Assembly (NCBI GenBank): GCA_036768485.1
Contig: JAVLUZ010000150.1
Coordinates: 2,153,910-2,217,909, forward strand
DNA: 64,000 nt
Source of the DNA: Mermis nigrescens
Taxonomy: Eukaryota; Nematoda; Enoplea; Mermithida; Mermithidae
Direction: 5' to 3'
The position numbers and the translations under genes are program-made. Every line of letters starts with the position of its first letter. The first letter of the stretch is position 1. Positions 47,466 through 58,942 of this stretch are shown here, piece by piece. The notes beneath the pieces were generated by a model. That model ran no database searches, was not told where the DNA came from, and worked only from the letters and a program-made list of their open reading frames with translations.

Positions 47466-47735
47466 ACCATTTTTTAGAAAAAATGGCGTAAAAAGTGAGA
47501 TTTTTTAGTGTTTTCAGCTCATTTTTGACTCAAAAGTGTCAAATATTCGGCGTTTCGCGCCATATACCTATTTTTTGACTATATTTGATTCAACTTAATC
47601 TATTTTTGTATTAGCTTTTTTCGATATTTCCTATGTTTCAATATTCTACTTAAACGAAAATGGTCTGAAACGTAAAAAAAATTCTTTTTGACGTGTACCC
47701 GTCGTTTTTTAGACAAAAACAGACACTTTAATTTT
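47466..47735 (+). repeat. Family B, copy 4 (partial)
   Basis: ctcaaaagtgtcaaatattc, ggcgtttcgcgccatata and ttgattcaactt match 29630-29720. Confidence 0.6.
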
Positions 47736-47836
47736 TTGTTCATGGCACCCCAGAATTCTCATGCTGAAAACGTAAGGGCGCAAGCACTGATTCCTTGCAG
47801 TCGCATCTGATGACCTTTGTTCATGTTCTTCTTTAG

Positions 47837-47965
47837 CTTTCTCAGCAGCCTGGATCGAGTTACGGACGAGCATTACGTACCAACAGAGAAGGACATTTTG
47901 AACATACGAGTACCCACTACTGGCATAACAGAAGTTGAGTTTGTGATGAGAAACAGCAAATACAG
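47837..47965 (+). CDS. G-alpha exon: alpha-E/linker/switch I
   Basis: The acceptor is ctttag. The exon reads (Y)FLSSLDRVTDEHYVPTEKD, ILNIRVPTTGITEVEF and ends KY + AG. It contains the switch I Arg (in IRVPTTG), needed for GTP hydrolysis, and the Thr that binds Mg2+. The length (129 nt) gives one closing base, 42 codons and two bases of an Arg codon finished by the next exon. The 5' splice site reads AG|GCAGGC, so this would be a GC-AG intron; no GT gives a matching phase nearby. Confidence 0.95.
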
Positions 47966-48179
47966 GCAGGCATTTTGTATAGAGATACTCTAGAAGTCTT
48001 GTCTCCAAGTCAATATTTTGTTTATAATTTTTGTTTTACACTTTTCTGGTAAAGCATACATTGAATAGCTTATGTTTAAAAATCGGATTGATTGCTTGTC
48101 TATAAGTTATACAGGGTTAATTCTAGTTCATTGAATTTCAATACAATGAGAAATGTGCGAAAATCTTTCAAACTAATAT

Positions 48180-48730
48180 TTTCGGACCATCACACTCTTC
48201 GCCTTCAAACCTGTCCAATCAAGATCCGTGTGTGCTCAAAATTTGTCCAATTCCTTTAGTGGTCAGGCTCCGTCTTTAACTACTCTTAAATGCTGGTATA
48301 AACTTCTTGAGCGGGGTCACAAGTCACTCGAATATGACCCAAGGCCTGGACGTCAGCCAGGAATTAACACAGAGGAAAATGCGATGATTCGTAAAATCTT
48401 TTTGCATCACTACAATGCGAATGCGCACAGCGGCAAGAATAACTGACTTTTTCAGTTGTTGCGCCATCCGCTTTTCTCACCTGATCTATCACCTTTTGTG
48501 ACTTTTTGTTTCCCAAAGTCAAAACCAAGCTGAAGGGAATCAGATTTGAATCACAGGACAGTGTTGTTTTTGCATCTGAACATTTGGCCAATAGCGTATC
48601 ACACGTATATTACTTTAGTTGCTTGGAAAATCGATTTTATCGAATGAAACGTTGCATTGATGTAAATGGAGAATATTCTGAGAGACTGTACAGATTTAGT
48701 CAATTTATTTATAAAGTTGACTTCAAGGTT
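48180..48730 (+). pseudogene. Internally deleted mariner-family transposase
   Basis: It lies in the 886-bp intron between two G-alpha exons. From about 48,228 the frame reads an N-terminal helix-turn-helix of mariner type (APSLTTLKCWYKLLERG, then DPRPGRQPGINTEEN). After NAMIRKIF the text jumps straight to the catalytic end of the family, LHHYNANAHSGK, equivalent to the LHHDNA-H region. Then come fragments like PLFSPDLSPF and FPKVKTKLKGIRFESQD in shifted frames, ending RCIDVNGEY. The central domain with the first Asp motif is absent, and stops and frameshifts interrupt the rest, so it cannot be active. Terminal repeats were not resolved. Confidence 0.8.
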
Positions 48731-48851
48731 TAAGACTTGTAGAGTATTCTATTAGATTTATTTATGGTTAAGATAAACGAGACTTTTGTGGAAATGAAAG
48801 AATCAAATTTATGGAAACAAAATAAAAATATATTTGTCTTCCAAATTAAAG

Positions 48852-48981
48852 GGTGATTGACGTCGGTGGCCAGCGCTCAGAGCGTCGCAAATGGATTCAT
48901 TGTTTCGAGGGCGTTAACGCCATGATCTACGTTGCGTCATTAAGCGACTATAATATGACCTTGTCCGAGGACAATCGTACG
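48852..48981 (+). CDS. G-alpha exon: switch II
   Basis: The exon opens with a single G completing an Arg codon, then [51 protein letters not shown] is the diagnostic switch II motif, and its Gln positions the water for GTP hydrolysis. The acceptor (aattaaag) has a weak pyrimidine tract; the mariner remnant ends about 120 bp upstream and may have altered it. The donor is gtaaac. Phase 0 end matches the next exon (NRLHES...). Confidence 0.96.
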
Positions 48982-49485
48982 GTAAACATACTGTCTGCTC
49001 CTGTTCGGCGTTAAGTATTTATGTTGTAAATTGACTCATCTTCTTTTTCTTTGCTGACTGAGTAATTTCAAATTTCGCATTGTTTTTACTGTTTGCGCAT
49101 TCTTATTCTTACTCTTTCGTTTGAAATATCAATGTCTTTTTATCCTGTCAGTATGAATCATATTAGTTATTTGTTACCTACTGTGATAAATCATAAATAA
49201 CTTCTTCACTTATGTTGAAGTCATAAATTTATTCATGTTTGTAGACCACTTGTCTCATGCTGAATAGATTTTTGGTAATCATGTTCCAATGATCAGCAGA
49301 GCTTAGCAATTTTTAGGCTCATAAAATTTAATTTGATTAAAATCGAACCGTCGATTACGCTCATCGCAGCGCCACATAATATACTAAGAAACTCGCGAAA
49401 TATATTATTAATAGGAAATTTCTGAGGGTGTGTTTAAAGCTGAAGCTTGGAAGATATAGATAGCTTCATTCACAATACCTTTTAG

Positions 49486-49639
49486 AATCGTCTTCACGAG
49501 TCCATTAAATTGTTTGAGACGATTTGCAACTCAAAATGGTTTTTCGACACACCCACGCTTTTGTTTCTCAACAAGCGGGACTTATTCATGGAGAAAATCA
49601 AGGGGCATCCACTCACTGCAGCCTTCCCTGAATATAATG
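49486..49639 (+). CDS. G-alpha exon: NKxD guanine-specificity region
   Basis: The acceptor is ataccttttag and the donor is gtgaga. It reads [51 protein letters not shown] plus one base. FLNKRDLF supplies the NKxD motif that selects guanine. The end pattern (PLT...FPEY-G) is standard for the family, and the last G joins GT of the final exon to make Gly. Confidence 0.97.
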
Positions 49640-51739
49640 GTGAGAATTTTTCATAGCTTATTGCACTTTCGTCATAATTTAGCACCTTAACTTCGTCCAT
49701 TTGAAGATCTGCTATGACGTTAATTTGGAAATTATTTGTCCGGAGATTTCTCCCAGAATTTTGGCCTAGACATTTTTGAGCCCTTAATTTTGAGTTACTT
49801 TTTCAAAATTGCCTAATATGACCTAAAAAACCCAGAGAAGGTGGCTTTTGTAAGATTTTCGACTGACTTTAAAATGGGTATGAAATCGTGAATGCGAATA
49901 TTATGCATGACCCTTGTTTATTCTATGCTGTACCGGAAGAAAACTACCAGCGTTTGATCTGATGTGGATAACTGGAAAAAAGACACGCTTAGATTAGGCA
50001 AACATGTTGCTTCAAATATTTCTGCTTCTTCTAGCGGCTAATTTGTTATTGAGCTTTGTTTGTCTGTGCAGCCAGGGCGGGGCACAGGCAGCACGTGCCC
50101 CTCAAACAAAATTTCCCAGAAATTCGTTTGTTGTATAAGGTGCAATCGTATGTGCCCGAAATGGAGTTAAAAAATCATGTCAAAATTTCAGGCACTTCGC
50201 GCCAACAAAGACTTCCAGCGCTTCACACAAATCCAGTGATTTAATGCACCATACATCGACAGAATGATAATGTCGAAAATTTTCCGGTGCCTCCAGATAC
50301 GTTTTTCAATCGAAATGTTCCTAAAACTGATTAATTTCTATATTTTTAGTGTTAGAGCGATATAATGTAATCAAAATTAACCAAACATGTTTTACAAACG
50401 CGGTTTTGATACGAGAAAACGTTTTAGAGGCCAATTCAACGAATTTCGTTATTTGAATAACAAAAGAATCGCTGAGTCTAAATTTATTAGTTTAAATTAT
50501 GAGATTTACTTCTTTCTCTCCTCTGCCGATCCTTACCTTGTGCATCTGTAATGCACTACTTATATCTCAAATGAAACGCTAAATGCTCGTTGTAGATCGT
50601 TGTTAGAGTATCAAAATCATTTTATGCTGGCTTAGTGATTTTCCGTTTTGCTTGTCTCTCCTGCAATGAGACAAGGCAACAAATTAGACCTTAAAAAGGA
50701 AAATTTTCTTAAAAAAAGTAATGTTACTATTAATCAATAAAGTTCTTTACGAAAATTTATGGAGCGTTTCAGCACGCCACTTTAGACCTCAGCCGTAGAA
50801 TTGCGAGAATGTCCCTCGCATTCTCGCCATGTCTTAAATTCTATTCAAATATACCCGATACCTGGAAATGAAATGGATTTCTGATGGATTTCTATGGATT
50901 TATATTATATCAATGTTAATATTTATTAATTTATATTTATATAAATTTTTAACTGAAAAGGTTCCTAAAATAATGCCAACCAAAGCATTTAATGCAATGC
51001 AGTCTAGAGCCATTTACCTGTTTCCCCTCCTAATTAAAATCCTGACTACGTCAACAGCTTTGTACTCTACAATGCGCTAAATTTTGATAATCTCTAATGA
51101 CATTCTACAACACAGTAATCGTCAAGTGTGTGAGAATAAGCAGAAAACCAGAGAAGGTAAACATGCCGTAAAATACAAAACTTTTTAGCGTAAAGATATG
51201 GCACAACTTTTTTTACAAATAATGCATATTAAAAAGTCGTTGAAACGAATTAGAAACTACACATGCCTGTCTCCGTCACATTTTGAAAATCTAGTCAAGT
51301 CAAGAAAAATCTCTCTGACAGAAAAATACTACATTTTACGGGTTACACACTAAATATGACTGCATTTGTATAAATCAACTGTGAAAGACTTCTAGCGGTT
51401 TAAAGTTGACACTCGGTGGGGTTAGCAGAAAGCGCAGGTTTTTAATTATTTTAAGTTTGTCAACTTCAGCTTATCAATCGGGAATAGCAGGCCATTTTAA
51501 GAGTAAAGTAAATCTCAAGTCTTATATGTCACACTTGAACGTGTTTCTTAAAACTCAATGCTGTATCAGATCAGGGGATGTAAAGTTTGAACTTAGGGTA
51601 AAATAACATATAGCAGTTGTTGACGCCTTGTTCGAAAAACTCTGACCCCTCCCAGAATCAGTTATGCTGATGCGTCTGTGATCTTGACCCAAGAAAAGAA
51701 ACATGAGAAATTTTGAAGAAATAAGCAAAAGGATAGCCA
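49640..51739. other. Last intron, proximal part; nothing coding
   Basis: AT-rich. A cacttcgcgcca motif occurs near 50190. Open frames here are short and without motif. Confidence 0.35.
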
Positions 51740-51905
51740 GGGGCGCACGATTTTTTTAAGGTCAAAAAATGATCTTAAAAATAGTATTTTGGCGGAAAAA
51801 TGACATTTTTAAACGTTTCTCATCGAGCACTACCCCATGTGTATCAAAAAAATTGCGAAAAAAACAAAAAGAATTTTAAAAATTGGATTCCATTTTTCTA
51901 TCGTA
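51740..51905 (+). mobile_element. hAT-like MITE fragment, copy 6
   Basis: Only the body remains (gcgcacgatttttttaaggt, tttctcatcgagcac, attgcgaaaaaaac). Both terminal repeats are missing. Confidence 0.65.
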
Positions 51906-53426
51906 CAAAAAACTCTGTTAAAAGATCTTTAAAACTGCCGAAGGAAGTTGCGTTTTAGCGAGATTATAGCAAATCGATTTGTCAGGTATACTGTAGGTCG
52001 TTTTTGCTTCATATCTCTACAGTAAAATGACCGGGAGCAACAATACTTTACTCTATTTAATGAGTCGATAATACAAAATGCGTACACATTTTAATGAAAG
52101 TATTTTTCGGATGAACTCGTTTTGTCTCATTCTTGAACTTAATTGCTCTTAATTTCTCAAAACTGACTATTTCAGCTCAGAAGATTTTTTAGTCAGTGTA
52201 CATCGATTCATTTCATCTTGCTTATTCGTTTTTTACTTCCTTTACCAGTTCGTGCGACAATTAGAGGGTATTTTGGATTGCAACGAAAGTGAAAAATTGA
52301 TTAATTTGTGAACAAATGCAAAAAGTTGTATGTTAAATTCGTTGCTATATTTTTTTGGTTCATAGGAGCTGGTAGCATAAGGGTTTCGGGCCTTATGTTT
52401 TAGGCTATTAGTGGTATAAAATTCAGCTCGAATTTAGCTATCTCCGAAAAATAGGCTAATACATATCTCTCGGGCGGTGCACGTTTCCTCCCGTGGCCCT
52501 CGATGCCTCATTTAATGCGAGCTAATCCATAACATAATCATACGTATACCACAATATACACTCTGACATGTAGCCAGGAAGCTATCTGGCTGCCCTAGAT
52601 AGTAAGCTATTGTCTGTTTCATTTAACTTTGGGGTTTTTAAAAAATTCAAAGTGGCTACAAAAGTGCTTTAAACTAATGCGATAAACGTGATGTTCTACA
52701 GTTAATGAGTTACAAGGAGACATTTCTTATTGTCAAGCCGCTTTACTGTATCTAAATTTTAAACCATTTTTGTAGTCCTATTTGTGCAGGTTGAATTCAA
52801 GAGAGAACCTCAAAGTTAAGTGAAACGGACTATACATATTAGCACACATCTGTGGACTGAGCTATTTTCTAGAAAGCAGTAGGTACTTACAATAGTAGTT
52901 CATAGCAGGTGGAATTAACATTACATAAATGGGCGGATTACCTAAATTGTACTTAGACGCTACATAAATGCTTACTTATCATGGGACTGTCGAATATGAT
53001 CGGAATCGTTAAAGTAGCATAAAAATTTTTTTGTTAGTGTTTTATGTGCTTCGCTGCATGTAAATCATATATAAGAAATTTCCGTAACAACATAACCAGC
53101 AAATTGTTCTGCTAAAGTAATAAGCCGTAAAGCGAAAATGGGTCGTTCCGAATGGAACAGACTATAGAAGCTATATGTCAGAAATCGCATAACTTCTCTT
53201 AAAGTCCTACAATTGCTGCATTCAATTGATGTACAATCACACTCGATTTGCTTTAGAAAGATTTTTAAAATTTGATACCGTGGCCTGCTGAGCACTCGTC
53301 CTTAATGATTAATCATGCTTCACAGAACCTTCCGGAATTTCCTATTAGTCCTCTACAAGTATTACGGTGCCATGTCGTGCAGTTTGAATAGTCAATTTGG
53401 AATGATGCATGCAATAGATACCAGGG
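51906..53426. other. Intronic filler
   Basis: No gene or clear repeat recognised before the palindrome starts. Confidence 0.35.
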
Positions 53427-53849
53427 GAGTAGTACATCCTGACCCTTGAGCTCTACAATAGCTTAAGCATAGCACATGCTTAAGCATAGAGACTCAATGA
53501 GGCGCTGAGCGCCTGCAATGGGGTCATACTATTACACATAGGCGTGAAGCGCCCAGCTAATCACAGTCGGTTATCCAGGACGGGCAGAACCAAATAATTT
53601 TAATTTGCATAACTAGCTAGCAGCCTCCCCCATACTACTGTTCTAATTTTAGATCATAAACTGCACGTTGAAGCATTGGCACGCTGTTCTATTTTTGCAT
53701 GTTTTTCTAACTCCGAGACATGTAGGTTCTGCAGCTTATGAGACAAAACTTGTGTTATTCATTCTCATCATATTTATAGCTCATGTGGGGTGAGTGAGTA
53801 GGGTATACGGTTGAAAAGTAATTTATTAATTTCTACTCTTTTTCCAGAA

Positions 53850-53906
53850 AAAAAATTGAAAAATAAATAAATAAATATAAATAAATAAATAAATAAAAAT
53901 AAGCAT
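53850..53906. repeat. (AAAT)n tract, left arm
   Basis: aaataaataaat run; inverted partner at 62175-62225. Confidence 0.9.
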
Positions 53907-54173
53907 CTAATTTGGACATCAGGCTATACAACAATAATACAACACCTTAATTAATCAAAATCAGAAAAAAACAAGCCAAATAAAAATTTACAGAGAATTA
54001 GTCCAGGCAGCACAACATACAGCACGTGCTTAATAGAAATTTCTACACTACAACGTATCAGTACGACGCATAAAACATCATAAAACGGGTTAAACGCTTA
54101 AACATAGAAACTCTGCCCTTGTAGGCATGAAACACCAAATTTCGGGTAAAAATTCTTTAGAGTAGTGTACTGA

Positions 54174-54817
54174 TTATATTCTGAGCATTTTTATCCGATT
54201 TGGATAGTCTAGCAGAGCACTGCTAGACTCTTCAACAGATGTGACAACTTCATTATTGTCTTCTCGTTTCATCTGCTCATCCTCAAATAGATCGGCATTT
54301 TTGCGAATCAATTTTTTAAACATGTATTTTTGACTGGCCCAAGCTGTCTCATTAGCTTCCTTTTTTCCAAATTTTAATTCATACCGGTAAAAATTATTAG
54401 CGTTTTCTATTTCTCCCTTAATTCGCTTTCATTTAGAGCATCTAGGAGTGAGTCATAAAAATCATAGAGAATATGGATTTTATCAACAAAACTGCTGTAA
54501 AATGGCTCGGTTTGGAGGTCTAGTATACTGTTCGGAAAATCTTCAAAATCTGAAAGCACGGATTTTACTAAAAAGCGCCAAAACGGGCTAGTCCAACCAC
54601 TTTCGATTACAGTCTCATTTGAGCTGCTTCCAGAATCTGAAGAATTTCAATTGTTACTGCCTTCAATACTATCATCATCTGTCATTTGTTCAGACTCTGA
54701 TGTATCATTCCTCTTTTGTGATATCCCATGCATGAGGTATTTGTGTCTTTTTAAAGTAAAATTATTGAGTAATTGCTTACTGCAGATTTCACAGATTTTA
54801 TTCCTTTTGTCAAGTAT
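54174..54817 (-). pseudogene. C2H2 zinc-finger protein exon, broken
   Basis: On the - strand the frame after a TGA (possible acceptor acaaaag) reads RNKICEICSKQLLNNFTLKR then HKYLMHG, a C-x2-C-x12-H-x4-H finger. A Ser/Asp/Glu-rich stretch follows, then TSPFWRFLVKSVLSDFEDFP, NSILDLQTEPFYSSFVDKIH and, after a one-base frameshift near 54,410, NNFYRYELKFGKKEANETAW, QKYMFKKLIRKNADLFEDEQ and a stop. There is also one in-frame TGA in the Ser-rich part. The C-terminal domain is not recognised. The 3' end is conserved in the right arm (61785-61909). It may encode a transposon-borne DNA-binding protein; the function is inferred only from the finger. Confidence 0.65.
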
Positions 54818-54930
54818 TCAAGATGTGGCATTCCTTAAATAAACTTATTTGCACATGTGATTCGCGTTTACATCACATTCTTGACGTAAGTAGTAATGGC
54901 CGGCAGCCTGGGGAGCAACGCTGTAAGATA

Positions 54931-54950
54931 GCCTATGTTATAACATAGGC
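54931..54950. repeat. 20-bp perfect palindrome
   Basis: gcctatgttataacataggc equals its own reverse complement. It lies in the left-arm-only segment, next to a second hairpin (gcaccctg ... cagggtgc, 54966-54990) whose loop begins with TGACGTCA (54972-54979). Sequence around 54920-55090 resembles the satellite family (tatcttgca, ttatagcatgg). Confidence 0.7.
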
Positions 54951-55099
54951 GATGATGTAAAATCTGCACCCTGACGTCATCCCAGGGTGCAACGTTAAAG
55001 AACACGGGAAAGGAGGGGTGTATAAGGGGAGGGGCTCCCACCGCGCCGCCTGTTATAGCATGGTCTATCTTGCAGTGTTGTTCGTCAGGTTGCATGGTC

Positions 55100-55710
55100 G
55101 ATCTAGGGGTATCAGCAGGTGTGCCAAAAATGCATAAAACAGGCACGTGGCTGGTCGTTGGAGGACCAGCACTGATTTGAGAGGACTATGCCCAAAAATA
55201 GCACGAAACAACGTTTAGAAAGTCAGATTTTTCCGAATTCTGGGGGTCACCCCACTCCCCCCAGATCTACATGCCTGCATAAAAATTATGTATCCGGTCA
55301 AGCATTTTTCCGATTTTCGCCCTATTTTATCTAGAAATTTTCCTTGCTGAGATGCCCCCTCGTGCATGTCTTGTATGTATTATTTACTGTTCGAAGAAAG
55401 CACATACACAACAAGTCACGAATGATGTGCAACTGATTTTGCTAAAAATTACAGTAAAAATGAACGAGGCAGCCATATAGATCAGCGAATACATCGGATA
55501 TGCTGCAAATGTGATTTGTTTCATGTAAGAGAAATACGATATGACAAATCGTCGCAGGTTGAACATGAAAAAATTCGCAGTAATTTCAAGTGTTTTTTAA
55601 TCATTTTGAGCATCTCATCCGTAGATGCATAGCAGGGCGGCTTTAGGGGTCAGCCTTCAATCTCAAAAATAGGCATAAATTGACAGTCATTACAGCAAAA
55701 AATTTTAATT
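55100..55710. other. Left-arm-only segment, no gene seen
   Basis: Includes a gaattctgggggtcacccca fragment reminiscent of families A/B. A 60-codon frame at 55384-55566 (- strand) is hydrophobic but without motif. Confidence 0.3.
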
Positions 55711-55834
55711 TTTATCATTTTCCAGGAACTTTTCCATTTAGGTCCCCTCCCATAGGTGTTCGTCTCGTCTCCACTCATTTGCATGGGCCTGCATACTACC
55801 GAAAACTTTGCCGTTTAAAAAACAATTATTGATA

Positions 55835-56415
55835 TTTTTGTCACGTTGCGAAATATTTTTGTCACGTCGTGGAATTTTTTTGTCAAGTTGTGAAAATTTT
55901 TTGTCAAGTTAAGAAAATTTTTGTCAAGCTGTGAAATTTTTTTTGTCAAGTTGTGAAAATTTTTTTTCAAGTTGTGAAACATTTTTGTCACGTTGTGGAG
56001 ATTTTTTGTCAAGTTGTGAAAATTTTTCGTCAAGTTGTAAAATATTTTTACGTGCTTAAGCATAGTACTTTTTGTCAAGTTGTGAAATATTTTTGTCACG
56101 TTGTGGAATTTTTTTGTCAAGTTGTGAAAATTTTTTGTCACGTTGTGAAAATCTTTTGTCAAGTTGTGGAAATTTTTTGTCAAGTTGTGAAAATTTTTTG
56201 TCAAGTTGTGAAATATTTTTGTCAAGTTGTGAAAATTTTTTGTCAAGCTGTGAAATTTTTTTGTCAAGTTGTGAAAATTTTTTTGTCAAGTTGTCAGAAA
56301 ATTTTTCTCAAGTTGTGAAATATTTTTTGTCAAGTTGTGTAAATTTTTTGTCAAGTTGTGAAATATTTTTGTCAAGTTGTGAAATATTTTTGTAATGTTG
56401 CGAAATATTTTTGTA
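55835..56415 (-). repeat. Tandem array in left arm, 18-22-bp unit (TTGTCAAGTTGTGAAAATTT)
   Basis: About 28 units alternate between ttttgtcaagttgtgaaaat and variants with cacg for caag. It is interrupted once at 56050-56070 by acgtgcttaagcatagtact. Every frame is open, giving false Leu/Thr/Lys/Asn/Phe/His or Cys/Gln/Val repeat proteins. Inverted partner at 60950-61655. Confidence 0.95.
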
Positions 56416-56514
56416 AAATTTTTATATTTTGCTGAAAGTATGCAGTTTTACGAGTTTTTTTACCAAAATTATAGAAATCGATCAATAAGACCAAAAAACA
56501 GAAAAAAAAGATAA

Positions 56515-56724
56515 AACGTAGTCCCTAGGCTGGTTGGCGATTTCTGGCGCAGGGCCAAGTTAGTCCGATTGGGAGCGCTTTCTAAGACATCTAGAAAGAA
56601 ATCCGTCGGCGGTCTTCTCCAGCCAGCAGCTGAGGGCTTTTTTCCGTCCGATCTAACGCTGGTAGACGCTGTGAATCAAGCGTTCGTCACGAGAGGCAAA
56701 TGCAAACGTCAAGACACAGAATAA
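56515..56724 (+). CDS. Inward unknown reading frame, left arm (partial exon?)
   Basis: Open for 69 codons after a TAA, with a possible acceptor (tccctag) just before GDFWRRAKLVRLGALSKTSR. It continues KKSVGGLLQPAAEGFFPSDL and TLVDAVNQAFVTRGKCKRQD, TE, stop. No ATG, so it would be a 3' exon. AATAAA follows 15 bp after the stop within aataaagctttatt. This palindrome supplies AATAAA on both strands and could serve the convergent F-box-like gene as well. The mirrored frame on the other arm is also open. No family recognised. Confidence 0.4.
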   Translation, partial: NVVPRLVGDFWRRAKLVRLGALSKTSRKKSVGGLLQPAAEGFFPSDLTLVDAVNQAFVTRGKCKRQDTE

Positions 56725-57222
56725 AGTAAATAACATAAATAAAGCTTTATTAAAGTTATAAAGAAACAACTCTATTTCCTCGGCTACTTGAGGAAATTGT
56801 TAGTGCGTGAATTACGAATACATAAATACATAATTATTAAAAAATTAAAAAAGCAAAAATCGAGGCAGTGGCGATGACGGGTGTCCAGTTGGGGCGTTTT
56901 TTGGGGGGGGGTCTGGCCGGTGAAAACCATTGTAACTAGTGATTTCGGGGCAGGAGATAGGTTGGGCAGTGGTCTGGGTGGAAAATTGGGTAGTTGTGGA
57001 ACTTAAATCAGAATGTTTATCAATTTTTCAATAAGCACCAAATCATTTTTTCTTACTTTTTGTATGTAGGTTGTTGGGATCGTGGTGTTGAGGCCATAGC
57101 AGGTTGATTGTAGTGTTACTAGGCTGGTAAAAAAAGATGTTTGAGATGAAAGCATGGGATCCGAACTGTTGCACCGGGGTGGTGGGTGTGTAAACCAGGT
57201 TTGTAAAGATATCGTTGATCAT

Positions 57223-58420
57223 CTAAAAACGACGTTTTTGTAGTATTTTAACATTTTTAGGAATCGGAAAACTTTTTACTTGGCCGCCATCGTCAAACGT
57301 ATACCAATCAGGAGCAATTTCACATAGTAGCGATTTTTCGGGTATATTGCACGAGAAATAACCACATAAATTGCATAAAATAGGTTGAAAATAAATTGAA
57401 ATCGACAAAAGCGACAAAAATCGCATTTTTTATGATGTTATCTAAATGACTGACAAGGCGTCCCCCACGCTTCCCTTTACGCGTATTAAATAAGTATGTG
57501 ACGTATATACCCATATAATCACAGCAAGAAAACCCAAATTGTCAGTCAATGTTTTATTTCGGAAAATTACGCCATTACGTTACGTAATTTCAAACCATCG
57601 TGATCGATACAATTAATAAATGCCAAAAAGGGCCATTTTTCCGTTGTGTCAATGATAATTCCCAGTATTCACATCGATTGTAATACGACAAAATAAAATC
57701 TTGAAATCTAAATCGCTCTTAAAACCCTAGCTGGCGCGAAGAGAAATTAATAATAAAAGTTGTGTGTTATGTACGTGCTAAGCAATTCTTAAAAAATCAT
57801 CCTACGCGTAAAGTAATGTCTAAACTCTTTTCCGAAAAACTTATAGTCAACTCATTTAAACGCGTAAAATTTTCGAAAGTTGAGATAAGATTACGAACGT
57901 CAAAGAATGCGTCGAAGCTACGTAGCTGAATTTCGAGCGGATTCAAAATTCGACTCCAACGTACGATTGTGTAATTAAAATCTTGTATATAAATTCATTT
58001 ATATTGTAATGTAGTAAACCGTTAGGAAAACGAATTTTTTTGTCCATATCGATTTGTCTCTGGCCTGTCGTTTCAGTAAAAGCTTTATTATTTGTCGTAC
58101 GTACATAGGTGCTGTTCCGATTTTTGAAACCTTTAATGAGTTGGGGTCGGTTTAAAAAATTTTAAGAGAACATTACTCAAAAAAAAAAATTACCGGTGAG
58201 TTTGACGAATTCGGGGTTGATTAGTCGAAGTAAGGAACGTAATTTTGTGTCCGTAATATATCCCTTAATTTTGACAACCTCAATATATATTAATATATAC
58301 CGACTATATGTAATCAGTCGATATAAGTCTGAACAAACGGCCGGCCATACAGACTATTTGGGAAACAGGCCTAATAAGTGTTAAAATCATTACTTGAACA
58401 TTAAGCGGAAGAGAAATCAT
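57223..58420 (-). pseudogene. F-box-like / leucine-rich gene remnant, left arm
   Basis: Mirror of the right-arm copy at 58943-60138. From the ATG at 58420 the frame gives an F-box-like segment ending STDYI-stop. Further out, SFDAFFDVRNLISTFENFTR and LNELTISFSEKSLDITLRVG (about 57,780-57,960) are leucine-rich. The last frame (57426-57223) gives MRFLSLLSISIYFQPILCNL ... SCNIPEKSLLCEIAPDWYTF, DDGGQVKSFPIPKNVKILQK. It carries the same premature TAG as the right arm. Confidence 0.5.
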
Positions 58421-58563
58421 GATGACCGTTGATAATATCGAGTCGAATGAACTGTTTATGAAAGAAAGAAAAACATGACTGCATACGTGTGTAACTTGTT
58501 CCGGAACGGGCTCTGGTGTCTTTCACTAGTGCATAGATTGTACATATTATAATAGTTTTTCCT

Positions 58564-58799
58564 TGCCATGCCAAACGTTTGATCGAACCAGTATCCATTA
58601 CATAGAGTCTGATTTATCAAATATTTAAGCCTCGCCTTTCAATATGAAAAAATCGGGTAGTATAGATTGAGACCTGAGCGATTTTAAGAATGATTTTCGT
58701 TCAACATGCTTAGCTATATGATACTTATACGTTAATTCGCTTAAATATGCTCCGTGATTATAGTCACATCACAAAACGACAGAAGAATTCATGTTTATA
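58564..58799. other. Central spacer of the palindrome
   Basis: About 236 bp without inverted partner; AT-rich, no motif. Confidence 0.7.
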
Positions 58800-58942
58800 A
58801 GGAAAAACGATCATAATATGGACAATCTATGCACTAGTGAAAGACACCGGAGCTCGTTCCGGAACGAGTTACACACGTATGCAGTCATGTTTTTCTTTCT
58901 TTCATAAACAGTTCATTTGACTCGATATTATCAACAGTCATC

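Noticed and set aside
55815..56395. 150-residue repeat protein (HNLTKNF units) on the left arm and a 189-residue one on the right arm
   Set aside because: The 18-22-bp tandem unit lacks stops in several frames on both strands. No frame is preferred, and unit number differs between arms.
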